Assembly (NCBI RefSeq): GCF_004363805.1
Contig: NZ_SNZP01000010.1
Span: 1 to 64,000, forward strand
Length of the DNA: 64,000 nt
Source of the DNA: Paludibacterium purpuratum
Lineage (GTDB): Bacteria > Pseudomonadota > Gammaproteobacteria > Burkholderiales > Chromobacteriaceae
Direction: 5' to 3'
Within the stretch, counting starts at the first letter, position 1. The number at the start of each line of letters is the position of its first letter. The position numbers and the translations under genes are program-made. The notes beneath the pieces were generated by a model, which made no database searches, was not told the DNA's origin, and worked only from the letters and a program-made list of their open reading frames with translations. Of this stretch, positions 44,772 through 54,181 are shown piece by piece.

Positions 44772-47749
44772 CGGAATCGCCAGTCGAGATTGAGATAGGC
44801 ACGGTTATTCAAACTTTGGCTACCGTCGTAGGGATGGCTACTGCGCGTCAGTCCATAGGTCAGCGAATTGCCGTGGCCCCATTGCCAGGATTGCTCTACC
44901 GACAGCCCCCACAGATTGTCGGTGCCATCGGTGGCTTGGTAATAGCGGCCGCGCGTCAGACCGAGCCGCTGATGCCAACTGCTGTCGTACCAGCGCCAGA
45001 GTGTCCAGTCGTTGGTCACCGTCAGGCTGGTTTCCAGATCCTTGAGCGGGTTGAAGTACATCGCCTGCGCGACCTGCTGGTTGTGGCTGGTGGCGACAGC
45101 GGCCAGCGTACCGAGCTGCCAGAGGGGGCCGGTCAGCCAGTGTCGATCCCAGCTGAGCGCGAAGCTCTGGCGACGATTGCCATCGGAAAAATCGAGTTGG
45201 CTGGCCTGCAGCAGCCATTGGTTGTCATCGTTCGGGCGATATTGCAGGCTGCCGCGCAGCAGATTGCCAGCGACATTGTCCAGGTGCGCGGGCAGCGGCA
45301 CTTCCGCACTGTTCTGCTCGAAGCGCAAGCCCAAGGTCCAGCGGTCGTCCGGCGTCCAGTCGTAGCCGGCAAAGCCTCCCTGACGGTCACGGCCATCGAT
45401 TTCGCTGAACAGTCCGAACTCGCCCGTGCCGTACTGGCCGCGATGCTGTCCGCCCATGCCCAGGGTTTCGTAGCGGGCTTGCTGCGTGGGTGTCACGTTC
45501 GTGAAATCGGCCGTTTGCAGTTGGTGCTGGCCAAATAGCCGCCAGTGCCCAAACGCCTGGCTATAGACGCGGGTCAGGCTGTCCCAGGCATTCTGATCCG
45601 CCACCCCCTGGTTGCCGCCCATGTCGTGCCCGCTCTCCACCACCAGTTGCGGGCGCAAGGCATCGGCGAGGCGCAGCTGACGTTCTTGTAGCTCGGTTCC
45701 GTCGGGCTGTTCGGTGGCCAAGGCGTTCAATATTTGCCCCGCCTGGCCGAACTCCATCAGTTCCAGGGCCACATCCGCCTGCCCCAGTACGGCCGTGCGC
45801 GCGGATTCCGGCTGCTGGTCGACCTGAATACGGCGGAAGGTTTCGCCTGCCTGACGCGGCCAGCCGCGCAGCAGTTGATTTTCGCCCTGGCCCTGCCGCA
45901 AAACATTGTCGTACGGGGCGTCCGCCAGCAGATCGTCCAACTGGTGCGCCGCGTCGGCGTTACCTTCCAGGTAGGCCGTCATCATCGCCTGATGGTAGGC
46001 CACGGTTTGATAGTCGGGATTGAACGTCGGCAAGCCGTTCGCGCTATCGATCTGATCGCGCGGCACGCTGGCCAGCAAGCCGCTCATGAATTGCCGGGCA
46101 TGGCGGTATTGCCCCGATTCCAGCAGGGCGTACGCCAGGCCAATCTGCCATTCGATGGCGTCCTCGGCTTGCGGTGCTTGCGCCAGCGCTGCGCGGTACA
46201 AGCCTTCCGCCTCGCGCGGTTGACGCAACGCCAACATGGCGCCCGCGACCGCGGCTTGTGCCGGGGCCGACCAGGCCAGGGCGGCATGCTGGCGATACAA
46301 GTCGACGGCTTGCCGCCATTGCAGCCGCTGAGCGAGCAACTGCACGCGCAGGTCGAGCCCTTGGCGCCGCATGTCGTCGTTTAAGTCCGGTGCGGCCAGC
46401 CAGGCCGCGTTGAGCGCCAATGCTTGGTCGGTCTGCGCATGGCGCGCCAAACCCTGTTCCTGCCCGGCCTGAATTTTGCCCCACAGTCCCAACTCGACAC
46501 TGCGGTTAAAGGCGGCTTCTTTCGCCGGCGAGCGTCCGGGGCGCATCGGCGCGGCAGCGGCCAGCGTTTGCTGTTGGGCCACCAGCCCCAAGGCCTCCAG
46601 CACGGTCATATAGGCATCGTTGAGCACGGGGTCGGTCGCGTAACGCGGCTGCCAGCGCATGAGCCACACCAGCGCCTGCGTCCATTCGTTCGAACCGATC
46701 AGCAACAGCGCCCGCTCCCGCGCTTCCTGCAAGACGGCATCGGGCACCGGTGTGTCGCTTGCCTGTGCCGCGACCTGGATGGCGTTACCGTTTTGTCGCT
46801 TGGCTCGCCACTGGGCCACGAGCGCCCGCTGTGCGTCGTCGCCCTTTTCGTCGACCGCGCGCTGCAACTGCGCCAGGGTGCGGGAGGTCAGCACGCGATC
46901 GTGTCCTTGCGCCAACAGCAGTGCCTGAGCAGCCCGCCCTTGCCGGCACAACATCACGAGGTAGTCGTTGAAAAAAGCCACCGGCGGCAAAGCGCGCTTA
47001 TACACCTCCGTCACCCATGCCGTCTGGCCGCTCCCCACTTTCTGGCCCAGTCCGGAAAAACGGTATAGCGCAGTCCGGTCATCCGCCTGCAAGTCCCCCG
47101 ACGGCATCGGTACGCCAAGCCGTGTTAGCACGGCGCGATAGCGTTGATCCAGTTCGGCGTCGGCGGGAAAGTGATCGCGTGCATCGCGTAAATAGTCGAG
47201 CGTGCGCGCATAGTCGCCCGTCAACATGAGCACATAGGCGCGCGCCCGCGTCAGCACCAGCGTGTCCTGTTCGCCATGTGGCGAGGCCGCGTCGAGCGCG
47301 GCCAGGCCATCGGTCGGTCGGCCAGCCTCGGCCAGTACCATGGCCAGCGCCGCCTGTATGTCGGCGCGGGGCGCGAGCCCGGCTTGCCGCCGGTAAAGTT
47401 GCTCGGCCAGGGTGAAGTTCTTCGCGTCGCGCGCGGCATTCGCCAACAGGCGAAGGGTATCCGGGCGCAAGTCGCCCTCACGTCCCGCTAGTAACGCCAA
47501 GGCCGCGGGCGACTGTCCCGACCAGCACAGCAAGGTCAGATAATCGTTCCACAACGGGGCACTCAACGGGCCCTTGGCGCGCTCGGCGGCCAGCATGGTC
47601 AGTGCTGCGCTGGGATCGCCCGCGCGGGCAAGCTCGATGGCTTGCACATAGGGGGGTGTTTGCCACAAAGGAAGCGCGCCGAGCACGCGGGGGGCAATCA
47701 GGCAAAGACACAGCGTGCCGGCAAGTAGCGGTCTTGGTCTTAGTTTCAT
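44768..47749 (-). CDS. pgaA: poly-beta-1,6-GlcNAc export porin PgaA
   Basis: The product is about 993 residues; the ATG at 47749 is chosen for the signal peptide LLAGTLCLCLIAPRVLGA; a GTG at 47797 is less likely. TPR repeats run from about 30 to 690 (ALLAGREGDLRPDTLRLLANAARDAKNFTLAEQLYRRQAGL). The final 300 residues are an outer-membrane beta barrel ending in NNRAYLNLDWRFR with a terminal aromatic-x-aromatic pattern. First gene of pgaABCD. Ribosome site weak. Confidence 0.93.
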   Translation of the reverse strand: MKLRPRPLLAGTLCLCLIAPRVLGALPLWQTPPYVQAIELARAGDPSAALTMLAAERAKGPLSAPLWNDYLTLLCWSGQSPAALALLAGREGDLRPDTLRLLANAARDAKNFTLAEQLYRRQAGLAPRADIQAALAMVLAEAGRPTDGLAALDAASPHGEQDTLVLTRARAYVLMLTGDYARTLDYLRDARDHFPADAELDQRYRAVLTRLGVPMPSGDLQADDRTALYRFSGLGQKVGSGQTAWVTEVYKRALPPVAFFNDYLVMLCRQGRAAQALLLAQGHDRVLTSRTLAQLQRAVDEKGDDAQRALVAQWRAKRQNGNAIQVAAQASDTPVPDAVLQEARERALLLIGSNEWTQALVWLMRWQPRYATDPVLNDAYMTVLEALGLVAQQQTLAAAAPMRPGRSPAKEAAFNRSVELGLWGKIQAGQEQGLARHAQTDQALALNAAWLAAPDLNDDMRRQGLDLRVQLLAQRLQWRQAVDLYRQHAALAWSAPAQAAVAGAMLALRQPREAEGLYRAALAQAPQAEDAIEWQIGLAYALLESGQYRHARQFMSGLLASVPRDQIDSANGLPTFNPDYQTVAYHQAMMTAYLEGNADAAHQLDDLLADAPYDNVLRQGQGENQLLRGWPRQAGETFRRIQVDQQPESARTAVLGQADVALELMEFGQAGQILNALATEQPDGTELQERQLRLADALRPQLVVESGHDMGGNQGVADQNAWDSLTRVYSQAFGHWRLFGQHQLQTADFTNVTPTQQARYETLGMGGQHRGQYGTGEFGLFSEIDGRDRQGGFAGYDWTPDDRWTLGLRFEQNSAEVPLPAHLDNVAGNLLRGSLQYRPNDDNQWLLQASQLDFSDGNRRQSFALSWDRHWLTGPLWQLGTLAAVATSHNQQVAQAMYFNPLKDLETSLTVTNDWTLWRWYDSSWHQRLGLTRGRYYQATDGTDNLWGLSVEQSWQWGHGNSLTYGLTRSSHPYDGSQSLNNRAYLNLDWRFR

Positions 47750-48113
47750 GCTATTTATGTATTTGTCATAATAGATGGCAACAAGTCGCCGCTGCACAAA
47801 AAAACCGGCTCAATTTGGATCTCTCATCCAAGGGGAAAGTACGAATACAAAAGAAAAACAGGTGGTTAGATGACAGATTCAGCGTGTCGCCGAATGCTGA
47901 TGTCAGCAACCAACGTAACCCCTCGCAATAGATAGATGTGCAATTAAATTTATTTAGTTATTCTTACAAATAGTATTCTATCAGATTTTTTAACCACTAT
48001 GAATACATGAGTTGCATTTTTGATTGTTTATGACAATGCATTGCGCATTGCCCTGCGCTTCGAGCGCGGCAATGCCAGGGATGAAATCGCTTCTCATGCG
48101 GCGTGGCTAATGC
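47750..48113 (-). promoter_or_regulatory. pgaA upstream region
   Basis: This 364-base stretch is AT-rich toward 47940-48010 and lies between pgaA and the end of the next minus-strand gene. It must hold the pgaABCD promoter. No clear repeat, riboswitch or small gene was seen. Confidence 0.4.
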
Positions 48114-48887
48114 TCATTCCTCTAGCCGGTATTTCTTCTTGAGCGGGTCTAGCTGGCCGGAAGCCTTTAACTGATCGAGCCCGGTATCGATGGCCCGGAT
48201 CAGATTCGACGCTGCCGGATTGCGCTTGGCGATACCGATCACGAGCATGAGCGGCTGCTCAAGGCAACCCGCCTTGCGTATCTGGGACGAGACGCCAAGC
48301 CTGTCGGTCAAATGATCCATGACAGCCTGATGTTCGAGCATGACTGGGTAACGTTTGGTAAGCAGTTTGCTGAGGTTGGTTTCGCCGGCGGTCTGGCCTT
48401 TGTTGAAGTCGAAGAGCACGCCATGGCTGGTCGGGGCGGCAAGCAGGCGATCGAATGGGCCACCATCGTAGCCATAGTCGGCGATCACGCCGATGGTGAC
48501 GTCATGCAGGGATTTCAGGTCGTGATACTGCCATTCGTTATCCTTGAGCGTATAAAAACAGGCACGCGAATAGGCCATGGGCTTGCTCAAGCGTAGGCGA
48601 TTGTCGAGCGCGGGTGCATAGACGCCGTCGATCAGGCCTTCTTCGGCCATGATCATCGCGCGATTCAAGGGGAGAAACACCGATTTGAGCTCGTACTGCT
48701 GCAAGGCCAGTGCTTGCTCTGTCAAATCGACCAAGAAACCGCCGACGATCTTGTTGTGATCGGCGCAGATGTACGGACACCAATCGTCCGACGCGATTTT
48801 CACTACGCGGGCAGAGGGTGCCGCCAGCGCCGCTGCGCACAGTGTGCCAACCAATATCCCGGTCAATGCCAGCCATACTTTCGCCAC
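48114..48887 (-). CDS. periplasmic solute-binding protein (SBP_bac_3-like)
   Basis: The product is 257 residues, GTG start behind GGGAGAC. Signal peptide LTGILVGTLCAAALA. Family 3 layout: VVKIASDDWCPYICADHNKIVGGFLVDLTEQAL near residue 28, LNRAMIMAEEGLIDGVYAPALDNRLRL near 73, C-terminal AIDTGLDQLKASGQLDPLKKKY. Two cysteines in the N-terminal lobe (WCPYIC) are unusual for the family. No transporter partner genes adjacent. Confidence 0.8.
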   Translation of the reverse strand: MAKVWLALTGILVGTLCAAALAAPSARVVKIASDDWCPYICADHNKIVGGFLVDLTEQALALQQYELKSVFLPLNRAMIMAEEGLIDGVYAPALDNRLRLSKPMAYSRACFYTLKDNEWQYHDLKSLHDVTIGVIADYGYDGGPFDRLLAAPTSHGVLFDFNKGQTAGETNLSKLLTKRYPVMLEHQAVMDHLTDRLGVSSQIRKAGCLEQPLMLVIGIAKRNPAASNLIRAIDTGLDQLKASGQLDPLKKKYRLEE

Positions 48888-48991
48888 GACGATGTCTCCC
48901 GTGTGAACGGTTTATTCTCATCATAGCGACTTAAAATCCGCAGCAAGCCGACAGACTCAAAAGGGTCGAAGGAAGCCGACCATGCGGGCAA

Positions 48992-49327
48992 TCAAAGCAA
49001 GCGGCTGCCGTTGGCCAGCGACATTGGGAATTCCGCCAACACCACCCGGCCGGCTTCGTCATGCACGCCGGTCACCAGCACTTCCGACGCCACGCCGGCA
49101 ATGCGTTTGGGCGGGAAGTTGCAAACGCACAGTACGCGTTTTCCGATCAGACTAGTCGTGGTGTAGTGATCGGTGATCTGGGCGCTGGAGGTTTTGATGC
49201 CCAGCTCGCCCAAGTCGACCTTCAGCACATAGGCCGGCTTGCGGGCGCGTTCGTTCGGTTCGGCCTGGACAATGGTGCCCACCCGCAGATCCACTTTGAG
49301 GAAATCGTCCCAGCTGATCGAGTCCAT
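48992..49327 (-). CDS. csaA: CsaA-type tRNA-binding-domain protein
   Basis: The product is 111 residues with the EMAP/tRNA-binding fold: [33 protein letters not shown] and [30 protein letters not shown]. CsaA proteins act as secretion-related chaperones and bind tRNA. GGAGGCG precedes the start. Confidence 0.9.
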   Translation of the reverse strand: MDSISWDDFLKVDLRVGTIVQAEPNERARKPAYVLKVDLGELGIKTSSAQITDHYTTTSLIGKRVLCVCNFPPKRIAGVASEVLVTGVHDEAGRVVLAEFPMSLANGSRLL

Positions 49328-49400
49328 GCTCGCCTCCTGTAGTCAAATGACGTGCCAGTATGGCCGTGACAGGAATGCGTTGCGCGTGTCGGACGCCGGT

Positions 49401-50120
49401 TTAGCTGCGCCGGACTCTGGCGCGCCCCTGGCCGGGCGGGTAGCCGTAGTGTTGCCGATAAGCGGCACTGAAGGCCGAGGCGGACTGGTAGCCCACCTGC
49501 AGTGCGACATCCAGCACGCTAGCGTGCAGACTTTGCAGTAGCCAGTGCGCCCGTTCCATGCGCATGCGGGTCAGGTAAGCCATGGGGGAGAGCCCGGTTT
49601 CCGCTTTCAAGCGTGCGTGGAAATGACTGGGCGACAAACGGCAAGCCGACGCCATATCCACCACAGCCAACGGCCGCGCCAGCCGGGTTTGCAGAAAACG
49701 ATCCAGCCGCGGCGCGAGCACGAAGCCCGACGGCGCCAGCCACTGCAGCAACAATCCGGCCAGCGCCGGCTGGCTGGTGTCCGGCAGCGGATGGCGCGCC
49801 GCCCAAAGCACGAGTTCTCGTGCGGCGGGCGGCAGGTCGAGTTGTCGCGGCGATGGCTCGCCGAGTGCGGGCAGGTTGAGCACCAATTGCCGATTGCCCG
49901 TGCCGCCCGCGTAGCAATGGGAAAAACCGGCCGGGATGCATACCGCGCGCCCAGCGGCGTTGCGGTACGCGTGCCCCGCCATTTCCAGCTCGAGCGCGCC
50001 CTCCAGGCCAACCACCCACTGATGGTGACTGCCGTGTACGTGACTGACGCTTTCGCTGCCGTAATGCAGCAGCTCGATTTGGGGGCGGAACATGGCGGAG
50101 GCGGGGGAGTGTAAAGCCAT
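49401..50120 (-). CDS. AraC-family transcriptional regulator
   Basis: The product is about 239 residues from the ATG at 50120; TTG at 50150 is possible and neither has a clear ribosome site. An N-terminal cupin sensing domain (GSHHQWVVGLEGALELEMAG) is followed by two HTH units (VVDMASACRLSPSHFHARLKAETG; VLDVALQVGYQSASAFSAAYRQHYG). The target is unknown; no catabolic operon is next to it. Confidence 0.85.
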   Translation of the reverse strand: MALHSPASAMFRPQIELLHYGSESVSHVHGSHHQWVVGLEGALELEMAGHAYRNAAGRAVCIPAGFSHCYAGGTGNRQLVLNLPALGEPSPRQLDLPPAARELVLWAARHPLPDTSQPALAGLLLQWLAPSGFVLAPRLDRFLQTRLARPLAVVDMASACRLSPSHFHARLKAETGLSPMAYLTRMRMERAHWLLQSLHASVLDVALQVGYQSASAFSAAYRQHYGYPPGQGRARVRRS

Positions 50121-50196
50121 CACGATAAGCAAATCGTGAGTCCAGAACAAGCGTTCATCGGAACTTCGTCTGCCGTCATCGTCGGTCTGGTCACTC

Positions 50197-50505
50197 CTAT
50201 TCTATTTTCGTATCGCCCCTGTACCAGTCATTGCCTACTTGCCGCAAGTCCGGTGCCTGGGCCGGCCCTAAGGCGCCTGAACCCGTCCTGGAGTCGTCGA
50301 TGTAGCTAATTCTATCGAGTTGGACGGTTGTATCTAGGTCGTAAGTCACGCTGTAAAGCACGAGCGTGCCGTTTGCCCAATCGATACTTTTCAATTTTCC
50401 CTGTTCGATGGTCGGATTGATCGTGTAATCGTTGAACTTTCCATGGAGCATGAGATAAGTGCCCACTTGAATCGCGCTAAGCTGATCTTTTAAGCTTTGG
50501 TCCAT
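50197..50505 (-). CDS. hypothetical protein, 102 residues
   Basis: The product is a soluble protein with beta-rich pattern (GTYLMLHGKFNDYTINPTIEQGKLKSIDWANGTLVLYSVTYDLDTTVQLDRISYID). A GGAG ribosome site lies 7 bases before the ATG. There is no signal peptide. Family not recognised. It stands alone between the AraC gene and cassette copy B. Confidence 0.55.
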   Translation of the reverse strand: MDQSLKDQLSAIQVGTYLMLHGKFNDYTINPTIEQGKLKSIDWANGTLVLYSVTYDLDTTVQLDRISYIDDSRTGSGALGPAQAPDLRQVGNDWYRGDTKIE

Positions 50506-50739
50506 TTGATTCTCCGTGGTTTAACGGGGGGAGACATGGCGATTACTGCTAGCCGAATGGCTAAATCCGTTTTTTCCAGCACCACATCACAAGCGTTCTG
50601 CACGCGAGTGAACTCTAGCCTAGGTGCCAAGATGGACAACTGCCCTCTTTGGCAGCGTCACGGGAGATTTCGCCTTTTCATGCCGCAATCTTTTTCAAGC
50701 GAGGCGAGGGGGGGGGTTAGGCGCTGGAGGGGGGTACGC
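50506..50739. other. intergenic region before cassette copy B
   Basis: I see no supported gene here. A short plus-strand open frame (50497-50757) has no related copy at cassette A and reads as low-complexity. The G-run around 50705 is unusual. Homology with cassette A begins near 50740. Confidence 0.45.
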
Positions 50740-50863
50740 AATTTCAGCTTTTTCTGACGGTCGCGCTCGGTTGTCAGTTTGTGTCTTGCTGGGTAAGGTA
50801 TTTGGCGCGGCATCTGCCGCGTAGAGGCGCGGGCCCGGGGTGTTTGCCCACCACCGAACCCGC
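50740..50863 (+). ncRNA. structured leader candidate ahead of 85-residue gene, copy B
   Basis: It repeats copy A (40543-40666): CTGAC...GTCAG, GCGGC-ATCT-GCCGC, and GCGGGCCCGG-GGTG-TTTGCC-CACC-A-CCGAACCCGC (50829-50863). Stems are kept while loops differ. The TTGTCA/TAAGGT promoter-like spacing is also kept. It ends 30 bases before the gene. Confidence 0.5.
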
Positions 50864-50893
50864 TAACCAAACCAAACTATCCTGGAGTTCAGA

Positions 50894-51151
50894 ATGGCTG
50901 CCGTCGATAGTAAAACAGTCCCTGTCTTTTCTCAAAACCCGGATTCCCGCCAACAGCAGTTACTTTCCCTGATTTCCGTGTTGTGCTTGCCGCGTCACAG
51001 TCGTCCAAATTCCGACGAGTGCCGCCTGATCGTCGATAGCCGCCTGCCGTGGGCGTTCGAGCCGATCGATGCCAACACGTCTTGGTTGTATCTGCCGCAG
51101 GCCGCGCACGTGCGGACACTGGCGGGTTGCTGGGTACTAACGGCCGATTAA
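50894..51151 (+). CDS. 85-residue protein of unknown family, copy B
   Basis: It is the paralogue of the gene at 40698 with the same length, about three-quarters identity by eye, and a diverged first 16 residues (MAAVDSKTVPVFSQNP). Core FRQQQ-type motif reads SRQQQLLSLISVLCLPR; the tail reads LAGCWVLTAD. A better ribosome site (TGGAG) lies 10 bases upstream. Function unknown. Confidence 0.6.
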   Translation: MAAVDSKTVPVFSQNPDSRQQQLLSLISVLCLPRHSRPNSDECRLIVDSRLPWAFEPIDANTSWLYLPQAAHVRTLAGCWVLTAD

Positions 51152-51168
51152 CGGCCGCAACCGGAGGC

Positions 51169-51185
51169 GAGGGGCGAGGCCCCTC
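51169..51185. terminator. terminator hairpin, copy B
   Basis: GAGGGGC-GAG-GCCCCTC, between the 85-residue gene and the convergent sco gene. It covaries with copy A at 40972. Confidence 0.55.
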
Positions 51186-51193
51186 GGCTGCTG

Positions 51194-51766
51194 TTACTTC
51201 AACTGCGTGTGCCAAGCCTCGATCAGCGCCGCATCAGCGCCGACGCCGATGCGATCGTCGTGGTAGAGCACCCGCCCTTGCGCATCCAGCAGCACGATTC
51301 GGGTGCTGTGGTTGATGGTGCCATTGTCCAGACGGCGGTATTTGATCCCCAGTACGCTGGCCAATTGTCGGGTATCCGCTTCGTTGCGCGCGACGGCAAG
51401 GCGAAATACTTTGGGGTCGAGCTTGTCGTCATCGATCAGCATGTTCAGCGAATCGGCGGTATCGTTGGCGGGATCCAGGCTGACCAGCAGGATGCTCAAG
51501 TGTCGATAAGCATTGGTCGGCAGCTTCTTGGCGCTGGCTTGCAGCTTCTTGAGCAACACCGGGCAGGCGGAGCTGCAGTTGCCGTAAAACATGCTGACAG
51601 TGAGCGGTTGGCCGGCGAAGTCGGCCAGTTTGACTTGCTTGCCGGCCATGTCGGTCAGCGATAGATCCAGTTGATAGATCGAGTCTCCCGGCAGCGGCGC
51701 GGCCATGAGCGATGTCCAGAACAGCAAGCCCGACAGGGCCAGCAGCCAACGGCTTTTCTTTTGCAT
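51194..51766 (-). CDS. SCO1/SenC-family copper chaperone
   Basis: The product is 190 residues from the ATG at 51766 (GGGGGA before it). Signal peptide ALSGLLFWTSLMAA. Thioredoxin-like fold with copper-binding MFYGNCSSACP (CxxxC near 70) and the conserved His in TINHSTRIVLLDAQG near 155. SCO proteins deliver copper to cuproenzymes. Last in the nirK operon, so it probably loads the copper sites of NirK rather than cytochrome oxidase. Confidence 0.88.
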   Translation of the reverse strand: MQKKSRWLLALSGLLFWTSLMAAPLPGDSIYQLDLSLTDMAGKQVKLADFAGQPLTVSMFYGNCSSACPVLLKKLQASAKKLPTNAYRHLSILLVSLDPANDTADSLNMLIDDDKLDPKVFRLAVARNEADTRQLASVLGIKYRRLDNGTINHSTRIVLLDAQGRVLYHDDRIGVGADAALIEAWHTQLK

Positions 51767-51784
51767 ATTTGTCCCCCGTACCAT

Positions 51785-52549
51785 TTAGCGATGATCGACC
51801 GGCTTGGCGCAGCGAAAGCCGACCAGGCCGAGCGTATCGTTCCCGTCCAGCGCGGCCAGCATGGCGATGCGCATCAAAATCGCGTAGTTCTGCCGGTCGC
51901 CCAGCGACAGCGCCGCGGCGCCGCAGGTTTCCAAATTCTGAACCACCCCTTGCGTGCGGCTGTCGCTGTTGACGAACAGCCCGTTGTAGTCTTCGACCCA
52001 TTCGTAGATCAGCCGGTGCAGATCGTAGATGCCGAACACATTGCGATCGGAACCGACCGGCGGCAAGGCGCCGTGCTGTGGGCTGGCGTACCAGTCGAGC
52101 ATCGCTTGGCGCCAAGCCGGATCGTCGCGCGCGTCAGCGCGGCTGGCGTCGGCCGCCGCGGCGAATTCCCATTGGTACCAACTGGGCAATGTCGCCCCTT
52201 CGCTGGCGCAATAAGCGCGGGCGGCATACCAACTGACCCGGGTGACCGGCGCTTGCGGATCGATCTTGCCCAACTCGGTCGGCCCGGCCCAATCGTCCAG
52301 ATAACCGCGAGCGGCGAACAGTGCCGGCACCCGGTCGCGCCGCCATTGCGGGTTCTGGCGCACGAATGCCAGGAACTCGCCCTGCGTGACCGGCAGGGCG
52401 CGCAGGGCGTAGGGCGGCAGCGACACGGTCGGTCGATCCGTGGGGGGGAGCGCAGTGCGGAACTCCCCGCCGGGAATCGGGCGATACTCGGCCGCGCCGG
52501 CCTGAATGCTGGCCAGTAGCAGCAAGCCGGCCAGCCAGATCGCTCTCAC
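51785..52549 (-). CDS. nirV: NirV-like protein (SUMF1/FGE-type domain)
   Basis: The product is 254 residues with signal peptide GLLLLASIQAGAA. The FGE/sulfatase-modifying fold is recognisable from FRTALPPTDRPTVSLPPYALRALPVTQGEFLAFV, VTRVSWYAARAYCASEGATLPSWYQWEFAA and LVGFRCAKP at the end. NirV often follows nirK; its role is unsettled. ATG overlaps the nirK stop by 4 bases. Confidence 0.85.
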   Translation of the reverse strand: MRAIWLAGLLLLASIQAGAAEYRPIPGGEFRTALPPTDRPTVSLPPYALRALPVTQGEFLAFVRQNPQWRRDRVPALFAARGYLDDWAGPTELGKIDPQAPVTRVSWYAARAYCASEGATLPSWYQWEFAAAADASRADARDDPAWRQAMLDWYASPQHGALPPVGSDRNVFGIYDLHRLIYEWVEDYNGLFVNSDSRTQGVVQNLETCGAAALSLGDRQNYAILMRIAMLAALDGNDTLGLVGFRCAKPVDHR

Positions 52550-53946
52550 GGATGGGCCGCCTTGGCCGTGCGCAAGTCGCGGACGCGTTCGGGCGTGATG
52601 GCCACCTTGCCGTCGTTGAACTCTTTACTGACATAGTTCAACACGGCGGCGATCTCCTGGTCGGTCAAGGACTGCGGCGGCATGACCGAGTTGTAGGTCA
52701 CGCCTTTGACCGTGATCGGGCCGGCTCGCCCGCCCAATACGATGCGCGCGGCTTCGTCGAGGTTCTCCTTGAAAAAGTCGGAGCCGGCCAGCGGCGGGAA
52801 CACGCCGGGAATCCCCAGTGCCGTGGCCTGATGGCAGGCGGCACAGACGGTTTCGAACACGGTTTTGCCGTTGGTGGCTTGCGGTTTGCCCGGGGGCTCG
52901 GCGTTGACGGCCGTGCTGTCCGTGATATGCGGTGCCGCGCCGGCGGGCCCATCGGCGCTGATGATGCCCTTGCCGTAGATCTCAGGCTGGTTTGCGCCAG
53001 CGACATCGATCAAACCAATCGCCCCTTTGTTGAACGCGCGTGTCAGCGAGTGATCGACCAGGGTGAGTTTGCCCGGCACGCGCGTGGTGAATTCGATGAT
53101 GGCCGATCCGCCGGCCGGCACCATCGTGGTCTGTACGTTCTGCTGATAGTGAGTGCCGCCCTCGGTGTACACCTTGTCCATGATGGCGCCGATGACGTGG
53201 AAGCTGGATGTCAGGTTCGGCCCGCCGTCGCCGAAGAACAACCTGATTTTTTCGCCCGTCTTGGCCGGCAGGGCGTTTTGCCCCGTCAGCGCGCCGTCGG
53301 CGCCATTGAACAAGACATAAGTCGGTTTCTCATCGATGGCCTTTTGCATATCGAAAGGTTGCAGACCCCCCGCACGATAAGCGCCGGAGGTATAGAAGTC
53401 GCCCTGCATGACGTAGTACTCGCGATCGACCTTGGGGAGTCCCTGCAAGGGCTCGACCAGGATCATGCCGTACATGCCGTTGCCGACGTGCATGCCGACC
53501 GGCGCGGTGGCGCAGTGGTAGACATAGAGGCCTGACTGCAAGGCCTTGAAGGTGAAGTTCGCTTGCTTGCCGGGCGCGACCAGCGTCTGCGGCGCGCCGC
53601 CACCCGGGCCGCTGACGGCATGCAGGTCGATATTGTGCGGTAGCTTGTTGCTGGCCAGGTTATGCAAGTGCAGTTCGACCGTGTCGCCCTCGCGTACGCG
53701 GATCATCCGTCCCGGCACGCTGCCGCCGAAGGTCCAGAAGGTATAGGAGGTGCCGGGCGCGATGTCGCGTTCGACTTCTTCCACCGTCAGATCGACGACG
53801 ACGCGCGCCGGCGACTTGCGGGTAATCGGCGGCGGCACCTGCGGCGGCGCGACCAGCGTCTCGTGAATGGTGGGAAGTGCGGCGGTGCCCTGGGCCTGTC
53901 CCCAAGCGAGCACGAGACTACAGAACAGCAGATGCGAGCGCTTCAT
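52546..53946 (-). CDS. nirK: copper nitrite reductase NirK with C-terminal cytochrome c domain
   Basis: The product is 466 residues from the ATG at 53946 (AGGAA before it). After the signal peptide two cupredoxin domains carry type 1 and 2 copper ligands: LPHNIDLHAVSG, YVYHCATAPVGMHVGNGMYGM (His-Cys-His-Met) and SSFHVIG. From about residue 365 a cytochrome c domain has CAACHQ and a Met in SVMPPQSLTDQEIAAVLNYV. It reduces nitrite to nitric oxide; the fused heme accepts electrons. No norB is in the window. Confidence 0.95.
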   Translation of the reverse strand: MKRSHLLFCSLVLAWGQAQGTAALPTIHETLVAPPQVPPPITRKSPARVVVDLTVEEVERDIAPGTSYTFWTFGGSVPGRMIRVREGDTVELHLHNLASNKLPHNIDLHAVSGPGGGAPQTLVAPGKQANFTFKALQSGLYVYHCATAPVGMHVGNGMYGMILVEPLQGLPKVDREYYVMQGDFYTSGAYRAGGLQPFDMQKAIDEKPTYVLFNGADGALTGQNALPAKTGEKIRLFFGDGGPNLTSSFHVIGAIMDKVYTEGGTHYQQNVQTTMVPAGGSAIIEFTTRVPGKLTLVDHSLTRAFNKGAIGLIDVAGANQPEIYGKGIISADGPAGAAPHITDSTAVNAEPPGKPQATNGKTVFETVCAACHQATALGIPGVFPPLAGSDFFKENLDEAARIVLGGRAGPITVKGVTYNSVMPPQSLTDQEIAAVLNYVSKEFNDGKVAITPERVRDLRTAKAAHP

Positions 53947-54137
53947 AACGTGTTTCCTTATAGGGTAATCGGGAACATTGAAACTTCGTGTCTTGTTGTT
54001 CAACTGGTCTGGATATCGTTGTTTTTGCTCACGATCGCCGTTGGCCTAGGCACCGAGGCGAGGCGCGGTCTCGCACCCCAGATCCATATCATTATTGTCT
54101 GTGGGATGGATGTGATAGCCGTTATTTGTATGTCGTA

Positions 54138-54160
54138 TTGATATATTTTATATGCATCTT
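54138..54160. promoter_or_regulatory. NsrR-like site upstream of nirK
   Basis: Read on the minus strand it gives AAGATGCATAT-A-AAATATATCAA, matching the 11-1-11 NsrR consensus well in the first half and moderately in the second. It centres about 40 bases downstream of the FNR-like box, near the expected transcription start, suiting repression relieved by nitric oxide. Confidence 0.6.
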
Positions 54161-54181
54161 TATGTTGCGCCAGAGGGTGGC

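Noticed and set aside
50497-50757. 86-codon gene upstream of cassette copy B
   Set aside because: Low-complexity, runs into the conserved leader, has no counterpart at copy A.
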